Shown: positions 8,791-18,503, counted from the stretch's first letter. The stretch is DNA of 64,000 bases from Arenimonas sp. (GCA_019459145.1 JAIBEK010000067.1:1-64000); one strand, 5' to 3'. Notes: generated from the sequence alone by a model not told the origin. A program made the numbers and translations.

Positions 8791-9690
8791 ATGTCCCTCA
8801 GCCTTAGACAGATCCGCTATTTCATCGCGACGGCGGAGGCCGGACAGGTCTCGCAGGCGGCGGTGAACCTCTCGATTTCGCAATCGGCGGTCACGACCGC
8901 CATCAAGGATCTGGAGGACACTGTCGGCGCGGGGCTGTTCGAGCGCACCCCGCACGGCATGGAGCTGACGGCGGCGGGCCGTCGCTTCCTGTCGCAGGCC
9001 TACGAGATCCTGCAGAAGGTCGAGGAGGCGACGCAGCTCAATCTCGTCACCGACGCGGTGCAGGGCACGCTCAGCATCGCCACGACCTATACCGTCATCG
9101 GCTATTTCCTGCCGTTCCATATCGAGCGGATGAAGCGGCAGTTTCCCGGCATCGACATCCAGTTGTTCGAACTCAACCGGGAATCCGTCGAGGAAGGGTT
9201 GCTGACCAACCGCTACGACATCGCGGTGATGTTGACATCCAACATCCTCAACCCGGAACTGACGACCGAGAAGCTCTTGAGCTCGCAGCGCCGCCTCTGG
9301 GTGTCGGCGCGGCATCCGCTTCTCGCCCAGCACGGCGTCGGCCTGAAGGAAGTGGCCGAGGAAGACTACATCATGCTGACCGTGGACGAGGCATCGCACA
9401 GTTCGCTCAAATACTGGAGCCAGACGCCCTATCTGCCGCGCATTTCGCTGCGAACCTCATCCGTCGAGGCGGTCCGCTCGCTGGTGGCAAACCGGCAGGG
9501 CGTGGCGATCCTGTCGGACATGGTCCATCGCCCCTGGTCGCTCGAAGGAAAGCGGATCGAGACAATCGCGCTCACCGAGCCGATCCCGTCCATGGATGTC
9601 GGCCTTGCCTGGAGGCGGAATGCGGAATTCACGCCCGCGATGGAGGCCGTGCGGTCCTATTTCCGCCGTTCGTTCAACATTCCTGAATAG
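8791..9690 (+). CDS. LysR-family transcriptional regulator of the pxp/carboxylase operon
   Basis: 299 residues from ATG 8791 (MSLSLRQIRYFIATAEAGQ), the usual LysR length. The open frame extends further upstream but without LysR sequence. The winged helix-turn-helix spans about residues 1-60 (QAAVNLSISQSAVTTAIKDLEDTVGAGLFER), followed by a LysR-substrate effector domain. It is transcribed divergently from pxpA, the classical arrangement for a LysR activator of the adjacent operon. Its effector is presumably the operon's unknown substrate. Confidence 0.88.
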   Translation: MSLSLRQIRYFIATAEAGQVSQAAVNLSISQSAVTTAIKDLEDTVGAGLFERTPHGMELTAAGRRFLSQAYEILQKVEEATQLNLVTDAVQGTLSIATTYTVIGYFLPFHIERMKRQFPGIDIQLFELNRESVEEGLLTNRYDIAVMLTSNILNPELTTEKLLSSQRRLWVSARHPLLAQHGVGLKEVAEEDYIMLTVDEASHSSLKYWSQTPYLPRISLRTSSVEAVRSLVANRQGVAILSDMVHRPWSLEGKRIETIALTEPIPSMDVGLAWRRNAEFTPAMEAVRSYFRRSFNIPE

Positions 9691-9823
9691 GCAGGTGTTG
9701 GAACCTGCGCCAATCGGCGGCAAACGAGGTGAGCCAGTCGATGACGGCTCAAGCCATTGACCGGAAGATGGTCGCTGGTTTCCCGGGAAGGGGGCCGGAT
9801 GAGGAGATGTCTGGCGGCGCCGA

Positions 9824-11689
9824 TCAGATCTGGGCGAAATGCCCCGCAGTGACTTCACGGTATTCGCGGCGGGGAGGTTCGTAGCCGACCGGACGCACCG
9901 GGCTCTTCAATTCCTCTATTGCCCCACTGCGCCTCAAGCCCCGTCGCTCGGGGTCGGGAACCGGCACGGCTGCCATCAGCTTCTTCGTATAATCGTGTTG
10001 CGGATTGTCGAAGATCGCGGCGCGCGGGCCGATCTCGACGATTTCGCCGAGATACATGACCGCAACCCGGTGGCTCATCCGCTCCACGACGGCCATGTCA
10101 TGGCTGATGAACAGAAAAGCGAGATTGAACTCCTCCTGCAGGTCCATCAAGAGGTTGCAGACTTGCGCCTTGATGGAGACATCCAGCGCCGAAACGCTTT
10201 CGTCCGCAACGATCACTTTTGGGTTGAGCGACAGGGCGCGGGCAATGGCGATGCGTTGGCGCTGACCGCCGGAGAATTCATGCGGATAGCGACCCATCAT
10301 ATCCGGGCTCAGCCCGACCTTCCGCAGCAGATCCGCAACCTTTTCATTTGCCTCCTGCCTGGTCCCGAGCCGGTGCTTCAGATAGGGCTCGGCGATGGCC
10401 GCTCCCACCGTCATGCGCGGGTTGAGGCTTGAGTACGGATCCTGGAAGATCATCTGCACGCTACGGCGCATGGCGCGCAGGCTTGGCTGATCCAGCGTCA
10501 GCACATCGTAGCCGTCGAGATGGATTTCGCCGCTTTTCGGCTCGACCAGCCGAGTGATCGAACGGCCAGTCGTCGATTTGCCGCAACCCGATTCCCCGAC
10601 GATCGAGAGCGTCTCGCCCTGGAAGAGCTCGAACGAGATGTCCTCAACGGCATGCACGGCGCCGGTCTGGCGACCGAACAGACCGCTGCGGATCGGGAAG
10701 CGCGTCACCAGGTTCTTGACGGACAGCACCGCTGTCTTGCGGGTATCGACGGTATTCGCCACCTCGGTCGGTTCGCTCGACGTGCCTGTGCCGATATCGA
10801 CAATCGGAAAGCGCAGCGGCCAGGCATGACCGTGCATCGAACCCAGCTTCGGAACAGCGGCGAGAAGGGAGCGCGTGTAGGGATGCTTGCCACGATGGAA
10901 AACGTCCACGGTGGCGCCCTGCTCGACCGTTTCCCCACGCAGCATCACAATGGTGCGATCGGCGATCTCCGCGACGACACCCATGTCATGGGTGATGAAG
11001 AGGACCGACATGCCTTCCTCTTCCTGGAGCACCTTGATCAGGTCGAGAATCTGGCCCTGTATCGTGACGTCGAGCGCGGTGGTCGGCTCGTCGGCGATCA
11101 GCAGCTTGGGTCTGGAGGCGAGCGCCATGGCGATCATCACACGCTGGCGCATGCCGCCGGAGAACTGATGCGGGTACTCGTCGAAGCGGTTGGCGGCATT
11201 GGGAATGCGTACCTTTTCCAGAAGCCGCACGGTCTCGGCACGCGCCTCTGTTTTCGACATGCCCTTGTGCCGCGTCAACACCTCGGAAATCTGTCGTCCG
11301 ATGGTGAAAATCGGATTGAGACTCGTCATTGGTTCCTGGAAGATCATGGCAGCATCGTTGCCGCGAACCTGCTGCATCTCGCTTTCGCTGAGGGACAGGA
11401 TGTCCTTGCCGTTGAGGACAATGCGACCTTCGACGCGACTCGTGTCCCGGGCCAGCAGGCGCATGATGGAAAGCGATGTCACGCTCTTGCCGGAACCGGA
11501 TTCGCCGACGATGGCAACGGTTTCGCCGGGCTTCACGTCGAAGGAGATGTTGCGCACCACCGATCGCCATTGGCCGTCGACCAGGAAGGAGGTCGTCAAC
11601 CCCTTGACAGAGAGAACGGCGGGCATCTCGGCTTGGGCGGCGGCTGCTGTCGTCATGGGGCTCATGGCTTTCCTGGTCCGGTCATGCAT
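9824..11689 (-). CDS. Dipeptide/glutathione-type ABC transporter ATPase, fused DppD-DppF
   Basis: A 621-residue fusion of two oligopeptide-type ATPase domains, as in GsiA. The first has Walker [13 protein letters not shown] and signature [16 protein letters not shown]; the second has [12 protein letters not shown] and [17 protein letters not shown]-terminal oligopeptide extensions ([31 protein letters not shown]) follow each domain. It ends the operon that also encodes binding protein, DppB, DppC, gamma-glutamyltranspeptidase and DUF1028. Combined with the transpeptidase, import of glutathione or gamma-glutamyl peptides is the best guess. Confidence 0.92.
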   Translation of the reverse strand: MHDRTRKAMSPMTTAAAAQAEMPAVLSVKGLTTSFLVDGQWRSVVRNISFDVKPGETVAIVGESGSGKSVTSLSIMRLLARDTSRVEGRIVLNGKDILSLSESEMQQVRGNDAAMIFQEPMTSLNPIFTIGRQISEVLTRHKGMSKTEARAETVRLLEKVRIPNAANRFDEYPHQFSGGMRQRVMIAMALASRPKLLIADEPTTALDVTIQGQILDLIKVLQEEEGMSVLFITHDMGVVAEIADRTIVMLRGETVEQGATVDVFHRGKHPYTRSLLAAVPKLGSMHGHAWPLRFPIVDIGTGTSSEPTEVANTVDTRKTAVLSVKNLVTRFPIRSGLFGRQTGAVHAVEDISFELFQGETLSIVGESGCGKSTTGRSITRLVEPKSGEIHLDGYDVLTLDQPSLRAMRRSVQMIFQDPYSSLNPRMTVGAAIAEPYLKHRLGTRQEANEKVADLLRKVGLSPDMMGRYPHEFSGGQRQRIAIARALSLNPKVIVADESVSALDVSIKAQVCNLLMDLQEEFNLAFLFISHDMAVVERMSHRVAVMYLGEIVEIGPRAAIFDNPQHDYTKKLMAAVPVPDPERRGLRRSGAIEELKSPVRPVGYEPPRREYREVTAGHFAQI

Positions 11690-11702
11690 GTAGGGCTATG
11701 GT

Positions 11703-12461
11703 TCACACGGGCTTCAGTGGCGTTGCGAACGAAGGCGAGGGGCGTCCTTCGGCTATGCGCCCGGTCTCCAGTTCTGCGATCTTGCGGTCGATCTCCGTGC
11801 GGTCCGTCAGTCCGTGGGGGTTCTCACGGGTCGGCATGGTCTGCGCCACATGGAGATAGCGCTCCTGCGCGACGGCATAGAGCCGGCGGAGTTCCACCAA
11901 CGGGTCCGGATGGTCGTCGGCACGGATATCGAGCCATGGATAGTCCTGGTCCCGATAGATCACGAGTGCCGCCGACTGCTTGCCGCGCTTGTCACCGCCG
12001 GCCGCTTCCCCGGCGTCCATGGCCGCCAGCAACCGCTCGGCGAAAGGCGCATCCGCCAGCGCCTTGTAAACCCTGAGCGTCTCGGCGATGACCTGCGGAC
12101 CAGCCAGCATGTTGCCGGCAACGGAGACATTGTCGTCGACAATATGCCCGGCCCAGTCGACGCATTTGGATCCGGTGAAGGCTGCATTGCGTCCCGTCGC
12201 GTCGATCAGATGCAGCTGGCGCTGTTGGCACCCGTCATCGCGGGCGGTCAGCAACGAAATGATTTCCTCGGGGGAAAGGCCTTCGGCCAGCAGAGCAAGG
12301 CCGTCGGTGCCGTAAAGGGGACTGACGAAGGCCTGGGTGGCAATGGCGCCCACCCCGCCGCGAATGTGTGGAACGGCGGCGCCGACGGCGAAGAAGCGGC
12401 TTGCCACGGCCACGGCCAGATGGCCCGTCTGCGGATCACGTGCGACAATCGACCAGGTCAT
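11703..12461 (-). CDS. DUF1028 family protein
   Basis: 252 residues starting TWSIVARDPQTGHLAVAVASRFFAVGAAVPH, the standard opening of DUF1028, with GVGAIATQAFVSPLYG and NMLAGPQVI following. DUF1028 proteins are thought to adopt an Ntn-hydrolase-like fold and recur next to gamma-glutamyltranspeptidases and peptide ABC genes, as here (2 bp after the transpeptidase gene). No signal peptide, so cytoplasmic. A role in cleaving an imported gamma-glutamyl or peptide substrate is inference from context; the reaction is not established. Confidence 0.88.
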   Translation of the reverse strand: MTWSIVARDPQTGHLAVAVASRFFAVGAAVPHIRGGVGAIATQAFVSPLYGTDGLALLAEGLSPEEIISLLTARDDGCQQRQLHLIDATGRNAAFTGSKCVDWAGHIVDDNVSVAGNMLAGPQVIAETLRVYKALADAPFAERLLAAMDAGEAAGGDKRGKQSAALVIYRDQDYPWLDIRADDHPDPLVELRRLYAVAQERYLHVAQTMPTRENPHGLTDRTEIDRKIAELETGRIAEGRPSPSFATPLKPV

Positions 12462-12463
12462 GA

Positions 12464-14251
12464 CTATCTCCCTATTGCATAAGCTTGCATGAGACGCGGC
12501 GTCGCTGCGGCGCGCAGCAAGCCGTCAGCATCTTTCCTGGCCGCTGTCAGTCGACCGACGGTCCAGGGATCGGCTGGCGTGATCTGGTGGCCCATGGCAG
12601 TGAGTTTGGCGATCACGTCACTGCCGATATTGCTTTCGATCATCAGGCTTCCGGGCTCGCTTGTGCGCGGGTAGAAGGAGCCGGGGAAATGCGATGTGTG
12701 GAACAGCGGCATGTCGATTGCCGCCTGCAGGTTCCGCTTGTGGTGAACGTAGCGCAGGAAGAAGGACAGCTGCCATTGATCCTGCTGGTCGCCGCCCGGC
12801 GTGCCGAATGCGAGCGTCGGCCTGCCTTCGTAGAGCGCGATCGACGGCGTCAGGGTCGTGCGCGGGCGCTTTCCGGGCGCCAGCGAGGTCGGCAATCCGG
12901 GCTTCAGCCAGAACATCTGGGCGCGGGAATTGAGGCAGAAGCCGAGACCCGGAACGATCGGGGAGGATTGCAGCCAGCCGCCGGACGGCGTCACCGACAC
13001 CATGTTGCCCTCGCGGTCGATGACGTCGATATGAACGGTGTCGCCGCGTTTTTCGGTCAGGTGCGACATGGTCGGCTCGTAGACCGCGCCCCTGCCGGAC
13101 ATGCCGGCCAACATCTCCATGGTGAGATCATATTGGGTCTCGTAGCCCGGCAATCTGCCCGGACGGAGCGTCATCGATGCCTGCGAGGAGATCAGCTTGC
13201 GGCGCTCGTCGTTGTAGCTGTCGGACAACAACCCGTCCATCGGCACGGTGGCGAAGTCCGGGTCGCCGTAATAGACCTCGCGATCGGCAAAGGCGAGTTT
13301 GATCGCCTCGACGACCGTGTGGACGAATTCCGCGCTCCCGGGGTCCATGGCGGCGATATCGATGCCCTTCAGGAGCGCCAGCGACTGCAACAGCACCGGA
13401 CCCTGGCCCCAGGGACCGGTCTTGGCCACCGTCCACCCATGATAGTCATAGGTCTGCGGCTCCTCGATCGTGGCGCTCCAGCCGTCCATGTCGCCGGCTG
13501 TCAGCACTCCCTTGTGGCGGCTGCCGCTGGCATCCATGACTTCGGCGGTCTTCAGGTAGGTGTCGATCGCCTCGGCCACGAAGCCGCGGTAAAAAGCGTT
13601 GCGGGCTGCCTCGATCTGGTTTTCGCGACCCCTCGCGCTTTCGGCCTCGGTGACGATGCGCCGCCAGGTGGCGGCCAGGACCGGATTGCGGAAGAGCGCG
13701 TGGGGCTCGGGGGCGGAACCGCCCGGAAGCCAGGTCTCGTACGATGTCGGCCATTCCTTTTCGAAGAAGCCGGCCAGCCCCTTGATGGTGGCCGAAACGC
13801 GCGGCAGCATGGGGTGGCCGTGCTCGGCATAATGGATCGCGGGTTCCAGCACATCGCGCACCGACATGGTTCCGTAGTCGCGCAGCATCAGCATCCAGCC
13901 GTCAAAGGCGCCGGGTATGACGGTGGCCAGCAATCCGTCGCCGGGGATCAGGTCAAGGCCCTCGCCGGTGTAGTGCCCGATCGTCGCGCCGGCGGGTGCC
14001 GGGCCCTGAGCACAGATCACCTCGACCTTGCCCTTTTTCGCGGAATAGATGACGGCGGGCATGTCGCCGCCGGGGCCGACCAGATGGGGCTCGAGAATCT
14101 GCAGTACGAAACCGGCCGCGACCGCCGCGTCGAAGGCGTTGCCGCCCTTTTCCAGGATGCTCATGCCGACGGCCGAGGCGATCCAGTGGGTGGAGGTCAC
14201 GACGCCGAAGGTGCCGAGGATCTCCGGGCGGGTGGTAAAGTCACTCATCAA
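12464..14251 (-). CDS. Gamma-glutamyltranspeptidase family protein, apparently cytoplasmic
   Basis: 595 residues of the GGT Ntn-hydrolase family. The large-subunit part has GGNAFDAAVAAGFVLQILEPHLVGPGGD. The autoprocessing site is RGDTVHIDVIDREGN with Thr405 as expected new N-terminal nucleophile, and the small subunit continues with SVTPSGGW and TPGGDQQDQW. There is no Sec signal peptide (starts MMSDFTTRPEILGTFGVV), unlike classical periplasmic GGT, so it should act inside the cell on material brought in by the neighbouring importer. The oxyanion and glutamate-binding residues differ from the classical enzyme, so a glutathione-like substrate is probable rather than shown. Confidence 0.9.
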   Translation of the reverse strand: MMSDFTTRPEILGTFGVVTSTHWIASAVGMSILEKGGNAFDAAVAAGFVLQILEPHLVGPGGDMPAVIYSAKKGKVEVICAQGPAPAGATIGHYTGEGLDLIPGDGLLATVIPGAFDGWMLMLRDYGTMSVRDVLEPAIHYAEHGHPMLPRVSATIKGLAGFFEKEWPTSYETWLPGGSAPEPHALFRNPVLAATWRRIVTEAESARGRENQIEAARNAFYRGFVAEAIDTYLKTAEVMDASGSRHKGVLTAGDMDGWSATIEEPQTYDYHGWTVAKTGPWGQGPVLLQSLALLKGIDIAAMDPGSAEFVHTVVEAIKLAFADREVYYGDPDFATVPMDGLLSDSYNDERRKLISSQASMTLRPGRLPGYETQYDLTMEMLAGMSGRGAVYEPTMSHLTEKRGDTVHIDVIDREGNMVSVTPSGGWLQSSPIVPGLGFCLNSRAQMFWLKPGLPTSLAPGKRPRTTLTPSIALYEGRPTLAFGTPGGDQQDQWQLSFFLRYVHHKRNLQAAIDMPLFHTSHFPGSFYPRTSEPGSLMIESNIGSDVIAKLTAMGHQITPADPWTVGRLTAARKDADGLLRAAATPRLMQAYAIGR

Positions 14252-14270
14252 CTGTTCCTTCGATATTTCT

Positions 14271-15149
14271 TTATGATTCCCGGGGGTCGAGCGCGTCGCG
14301 CAGACCGTCGCCGAGCAGGTTGAAACCGATCACGACCAGGAAGATCGCCGCCCCTGGCCACATGGCCATCCAGGGTGCCTGGTCGAGGAAATTCTTCGCG
14401 ACATTGAGCATGGAACCCCAGCTTGGGGCCGGCGGCTGTTGGCCAAGGCCGAGGAAGGAGAGGCTGGCCTCGGCAATGATGGCGGTCGCGACCGTCAGGG
14501 TCGCCTGCACGATGATCGGCGCCATGATGTTCGGCAGGATGTATCGCGTCATGATGTCGAAGTGGCCAAGGCCGATCGAGCGTGCGCCTTCGACATAATC
14601 TTCGGTCTTGACCGCGAGCACCTGGCCGCGCGTCAACCGCACGAAGACCGGCATCGCGGAAAGGCCGATCGCGATCATCGCATTGGTGAGGCTGGGACCG
14701 AGAAAGGCGGCAAGGGCAATGGCCATGATCAGAAACGGCAGGGCCAGAAAGGCCTCCGTGATGCGCGATATTACCTGATCGACCCAGCCGCCGAAATAGC
14801 CGGAGATCAGGCCGAAGGGAACGCCGATGGCGATGGCGATGGCGACTGAAAAGACACCGGCCATGAGCGACGCCTGCGCCCCCCAAATCATCCGGGACAG
14901 GATATCGCGGCCGATATCGTCGGTGCCCATCCAGTGGGCGGCGGATGGTGCCTTGCGAATGGCCGTCCAGCTGGTCGCTAGCGGATCGACGATCGGCAGA
15001 AGAGGGGCGGCGATCGCAAGCAAGGTGAAGAAGACGATGATGGCGAGGCCGACAAGGGCGCTTCTGTTGGCCTTGAGTTTCCGCCAGGCGCGACTGCTGC
15101 TCCTGGCCGGTGCCGCAAAGGCAGTGGCGGTCTGGTCGAGCGCGGTCAT
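14271..15149 (-). CDS. Dipeptide-type ABC transporter permease (DppC-like)
   Basis: About 292 residues from MTALDQTATAFAAPARSS; this ATG is chosen because it overlaps the TGA of the upstream permease by 4 nt (ATGA). DppC features include the N-terminal cytoplasmic arm, first membrane helix after KLKANRSALVGLAIIVFFTLLAIAAPLLP, HWMGTDDIGRDILSRMIWGAQASL, and the EAA loop region EGARSIGLGHFDIMTRYILPNIMAPI. Forms the channel with the DppB homologue immediately upstream. Confidence 0.92.
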   Translation of the reverse strand: MTALDQTATAFAAPARSSSRAWRKLKANRSALVGLAIIVFFTLLAIAAPLLPIVDPLATSWTAIRKAPSAAHWMGTDDIGRDILSRMIWGAQASLMAGVFSVAIAIAIGVPFGLISGYFGGWVDQVISRITEAFLALPFLIMAIALAAFLGPSLTNAMIAIGLSAMPVFVRLTRGQVLAVKTEDYVEGARSIGLGHFDIMTRYILPNIMAPIIVQATLTVATAIIAEASLSFLGLGQQPPAPSWGSMLNVAKNFLDQAPWMAMWPGAAIFLVVIGFNLLGDGLRDALDPRES

Positions 15150-16093
15150 AGGTTGGCCCTCATGCGTGGATTGAGGAGGACATAGAGGACGTCGGCCACC
15201 AGGTTCATCAGGATGAAGCCGATCGCGGTGCACAGAACGACGCCCTGGACGACGGCGTAATCACGGTTGAACACGGCATCGACGATCAGCTTGCCGAATC
15301 CGGGAATGGTGAAGATCTGTTCGGTGAGGACGGCGCCGGCGAGAAGTTCGCCGAACAGAAGGGCACTCAGGGTCACGATCGGCAGCAGGGCGTTGCGGAA
15401 CGTATGGCTGAGGATGACAACCCGTTCCGACAGCCCCTTGGCGCGCGCCGTGCGGATGTAATCCGCCTTCATGACGCCCAGCATCGCCGAGCGGGTGTGC
15501 CGCATCAAGGTGGCGGCAAGCGCCGTGCCCAGGACGAAGGAGGGCATGATCATGGTCTCGAGCGAGCGCACGGGGTCGACGAAGATCGATTCGTAACCGG
15601 AGGCCGGAAGCCAGCCCAGCCGGACCGAGACCAACAGGATCAGCATGATCCCCAGCCAGAAATTCGGGATGGAAAGGCCCGACAACGCGACGATATTGGC
15701 CACGTAATCGATGATGGTATTCTTCTTGACGGCCGCCAGGATGCCCATCGGCACGCCGATGATGAAGGCGAAGGTCATAGACATCACCGCAAGCTGAATG
15801 GTGACCGGCAGCTTCTCGCCGATCAGTTCCAGCACCGGCTGGTTGGTGCGCAGCGAAATGCCGAAATCGCCCTGTAAAACATTGGCGATCCAATAGCCGT
15901 ATTGGTACGCGACCGGATCGTTCATGCGGTATTTTTCCCGAAGGAATTCGATCACCTGCGGATCGCGCTCTTCGCCGGCCATGGCGAGGATGGGATCGCC
16001 TGGCAGTAACTTCTGCAGGGAGAAGACGAAGATCGAGACGATCAGCAGCGTCGGTATGGCTACGAGCAGCCGTTTTCCGATGTAAATATGCAT
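15146..16093 (-). CDS. Dipeptide-type ABC transporter permease (DppB-like)
   Basis: 315 residues, typical DppB: MHIYIGKRLLVAIPTLLIVSIFVFSLQKLLPGDP at the N-terminus, LSGLSIPNFWLGIMLILLVSVRLGWLPASGY in the middle, and the EAA loop RTARAKGLSERVVILSHTFRNALLPIVT. About six membrane segments. It is separated from the binding-protein gene by a long perfect hairpin (16120-16151), and its stop overlaps the dppC-like start. No clear ribosome-binding site precedes the ATG. Confidence 0.92.
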   Translation of the reverse strand: MHIYIGKRLLVAIPTLLIVSIFVFSLQKLLPGDPILAMAGEERDPQVIEFLREKYRMNDPVAYQYGYWIANVLQGDFGISLRTNQPVLELIGEKLPVTIQLAVMSMTFAFIIGVPMGILAAVKKNTIIDYVANIVALSGLSIPNFWLGIMLILLVSVRLGWLPASGYESIFVDPVRSLETMIMPSFVLGTALAATLMRHTRSAMLGVMKADYIRTARAKGLSERVVILSHTFRNALLPIVTLSALLFGELLAGAVLTEQIFTIPGFGKLIVDAVFNRDYAVVQGVVLCTAIGFILMNLVADVLYVLLNPRMRANL

Positions 16094-16119
16094 GGGCGCA
16101 CGGTCCTGGATTGGCAGGG

Positions 16120-16151
16120 TTGCCTACGGAGCTTTGGCGCTCCGTAGGCAA
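16120..16151 (-). terminator. Strong intercistronic hairpin after the binding-protein gene
   Basis: Perfect 13-bp stem TTGCCTACGGAGC / GCTCCGTAGGCAA with a 6-nt loop (TTTGGC on the plus strand). It lies between the binding-protein stop (16164) and the first permease start (16093). There is no T run after it on the minus strand, so I read it as an mRNA 3'-end stabiliser or attenuator that favours binding-protein expression. Confidence 0.7.
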
Positions 16152-16163
16152 GATTGGGCAAGA

Positions 16164-17672
16164 TCAGCCCTTCTTGACGCCGAGCAGGCGGATCATGCCG
16201 TCGGGCGACGGAACGAAGCCGGTGACTTCTTTCTTGATGGCCCAGATCCAGGACTGATGGCCGAGATAGATGATCGGCAGATCGTCATCGAGGATCTTCC
16301 CGGCAGCATCGTATTTCTGCTTGCGGACCGCTTCATCGGCGGAAGCGCGTGCCTCGTTGAGGAGCTTGTCAACTTCCGCGTTGCAGTACTTGGAGTCGTT
16401 GATGCCGCCCTCGCAGGTGACGAACTGGTGCAGGTTGCCATCAGGATCGATACGGCCCGACCAATCCGAGCGGCTGAGCTGAAAATTGCCGGCAGTCTGT
16501 TCCGAGAGCAGAGTGGCAAATTCGGTCGCCTTCAGGGAGACATTGAAGCCGGCTTCAGCGACCATCGATTGCACGACCTGCATCATCTGGGTGACGACCG
16601 GGCTGTTCGCGTGCTGCAGTTCGATATCGACCTTTTCATGCCCTGCCGCCTTCATCAGCTCCTTGGCCTTGGCGATATCGCGGGTGGGAACCGGAATCTC
16701 CTTGTTGAACCACGGGCTGGTCGGCGGATAGGGCTGATTGCCGGCCATGGCCGTTCCTTCGAAGACCACCTGGCTCAGCGCCTCGCGGTCGATGGCGAGC
16801 GAGAAGGCCTGACGCAGGCGCTTGTCCTTGCCAAACGGGTTGTCGGCGCGCGCGCCATTGGCGACGTTGGCGTACATGGCCATGTAACCGATGCCGACGA
16901 CATCCGCATAGGTGAGGGTGGCGTCGCTCTTGACCGAAGCGGCATCGGTTGCGGCCAACCGCTCGATCATGTCGAGTTCGCCGGAGCGCAGGTTGGCGAG
17001 ACGCACCGTGGAATCCGGGATCGGCAGATAGGTGACCTTGTCGATGAACACCTTGTCCTTGTCCCAGTAGTCGGCGAACTTCTCAAGGACGATACGGTCC
17101 TGCTGCACGCGCTCGACGAATTTGAACGGGCCGGCGCAGACGGGCTTCGAGCCGAAATCGGCGCCCAGCTCCTTGGCGGCCGTCGGCGAGACGATCATGC
17201 CGGCGCGGTCGGAAAGCTGGGCGAGAAGCGTGACATCCGGCGCCTTCAGGGTGAACTTGACTTCGTAGTCGCCAATGGCTTCGACCTTCTCAACCGAACT
17301 CAGCTCGCTTTTGCGGCGGGATTCCGGAAGCGTCATGTTGCGTTCGATGGTGGCGACGACCGCGGCTGCGTCGAGCGGCGTCTCGTCATGAAACTTTACG
17401 CCCTCGCGCAGCTTCATGGTGAGTTCCTTGCCGTCGGCGGACCAGTTCCACTCGGTTGCGAGCTGCGGCACGATCTTGAGGTCCGGCGAGACATCGACAA
17501 GCTTGTCGCACATGGCGGTGTAGACGATGCGGCCGACAAAGGTGCGGGATTGAGCCGGGTCAAGCACGTCGGCATCGTCCGCGAGGCCGATGCGAAGCTC
17601 GGCGGAGAGCGCAGGCGTTGCCAGCAGCGCGCTTGCCAAAAGCAGGGTGGAAAGACGGGGCAGTGTCTTCAT
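16164..17672 (-). CDS. Periplasmic peptide-binding protein (SBP_bac_5 family)
   Basis: 502 residues with signal peptide MKTLPRLSTLLLASALLATPALSA. The mature domain is of the DppA/OppA/GsiB type: ELRIGLADDADVLDPAQSRTFVGRIVYTAMCDKLVDVSPDL, then ELTMKLREGVKFHDETPLDAAAV and VRLANLRSGELDMIE. First importer gene of the GGT operon, downstream of the GntR gene. Length and domain order fit class C binding proteins. The ligand is probably a small peptide or glutathione, inferred from the GGT gene. Confidence 0.92.
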   Translation of the reverse strand: MKTLPRLSTLLLASALLATPALSAELRIGLADDADVLDPAQSRTFVGRIVYTAMCDKLVDVSPDLKIVPQLATEWNWSADGKELTMKLREGVKFHDETPLDAAAVVATIERNMTLPESRRKSELSSVEKVEAIGDYEVKFTLKAPDVTLLAQLSDRAGMIVSPTAAKELGADFGSKPVCAGPFKFVERVQQDRIVLEKFADYWDKDKVFIDKVTYLPIPDSTVRLANLRSGELDMIERLAATDAASVKSDATLTYADVVGIGYMAMYANVANGARADNPFGKDKRLRQAFSLAIDREALSQVVFEGTAMAGNQPYPPTSPWFNKEIPVPTRDIAKAKELMKAAGHEKVDIELQHANSPVVTQMMQVVQSMVAEAGFNVSLKATEFATLLSEQTAGNFQLSRSDWSGRIDPDGNLHQFVTCEGGINDSKYCNAEVDKLLNEARASADEAVRKQKYDAAGKILDDDLPIIYLGHQSWIWAIKKEVTGFVPSPDGMIRLLGVKKG

Positions 17673-17771
17673 GGTTGAAAAATCCTCTGGTCTGGTTTTC
17701 TGTTCTTCATGGGTGCCGCCGGTTATTGCTCCGGCGTTCAGGTCGGTCCGGCCGCGGCCGGCATGCTGTTC

Positions 17772-18503
17772 TCAGGACACTTCGCCGAGGGGGTCACCCT
17801 CCAGATGATCCATGGAGGTTTGGCGGACCAGCCGCTCCTGCAGCATCAGCAGATGCTGACGCATGGCTTCGCCGGCCTTTGCCGGATTGCGCGATGCAAT
17901 GGCATCGATGATTGCCGCGTGCTGGGCGTTGGAGATGTTCATGGTATTGGCGCTGCTGCGGGCGCGCTCGCGGATGGACTGCCAGGCGTCATCTTGACGG
18001 ACCCGGTTGATGACGTCGAAGATCGACAGAAACAGCTGGTTGCCCGCCGCCTGGGCGATCTGCCGGTGCAGCGCTCCATCCCAGAGCTCCTTAGCATCGG
18101 CATCCTCGCTGCCAAGGATCTTCTGGGCGAGTTCCCGCATGCGGTCGATATCATCGCTCTTCGCGCGAAGGGCGGCCAATTGCGCCAGCTGCGGCTCGAT
18201 CCGCAGGCGCACCTCCATGATTTCCATGAAATTGGTTCCGGCCACGATGGTCTCGAGCTGGTCGTTCCATTCGTGTGGCTTCTGGCCGACATAAGTGCCG
18301 GACCCCTGCTTGCGCCAGATCGCGCCCTCTGCCTCCAGAACCTCCAGCGCCCGACGGATGGCCCGGCGGCTCAGGCCAAGCTTTTCCGACAGCGTGCGCT
18401 CTGTCGGTAGTTTCCCCTCCGCTCCCACGTCACCGTGCCGAAGAAGGTCCCGCAGCTTCTCGAGAGCGTAGTTCGAGTTTTCCTTGGATGAGGTATCTGG
18501 CAT
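17772..18503 (-). CDS. GntR-family (FadR subfamily) regulator of the GGT/peptide importer operon
   Basis: 243 residues from MPDTSSKENSNYALEKL. The GntR winged helix spans about residues 10-75 (GKLPTERTLSEKLGLSRRAIRRALEVLEAEGAIWRKQGSGTYV), followed by an all-helical FCD effector domain (LRIEPQLAQLAALRAKSDDIDRM, then QHLLMLQERLV). It lies just upstream of, and in line with, the binding-protein gene and is probably co-transcribed. A palindrome touches its start codon (18505-18520), suggesting autoregulation. No convincing Shine-Dalgarno sequence precedes the ATG; a start at 18605 would add 34 residues of non-GntR sequence. Confidence 0.85.
   Translation of the reverse strand: MPDTSSKENSNYALEKLRDLLRHGDVGAEGKLPTERTLSEKLGLSRRAIRRALEVLEAEGAIWRKQGSGTYVGQKPHEWNDQLETIVAGTNFMEIMEVRLRIEPQLAQLAALRAKSDDIDRMRELAQKILGSEDADAKELWDGALHRQIAQAAGNQLFLSIFDVINRVRQDDAWQSIRERARSSANTMNISNAQHAAIIDAIASRNPAKAGEAMRQHLLMLQERLVRQTSMDHLEGDPLGEVS

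Noticed and set aside
9691..9708. Hairpin GCAGGT-N6-ACCTGC as terminator of the LysR gene
   Set aside because: Only six pairs and no T tract on either strand; not sufficient to call.
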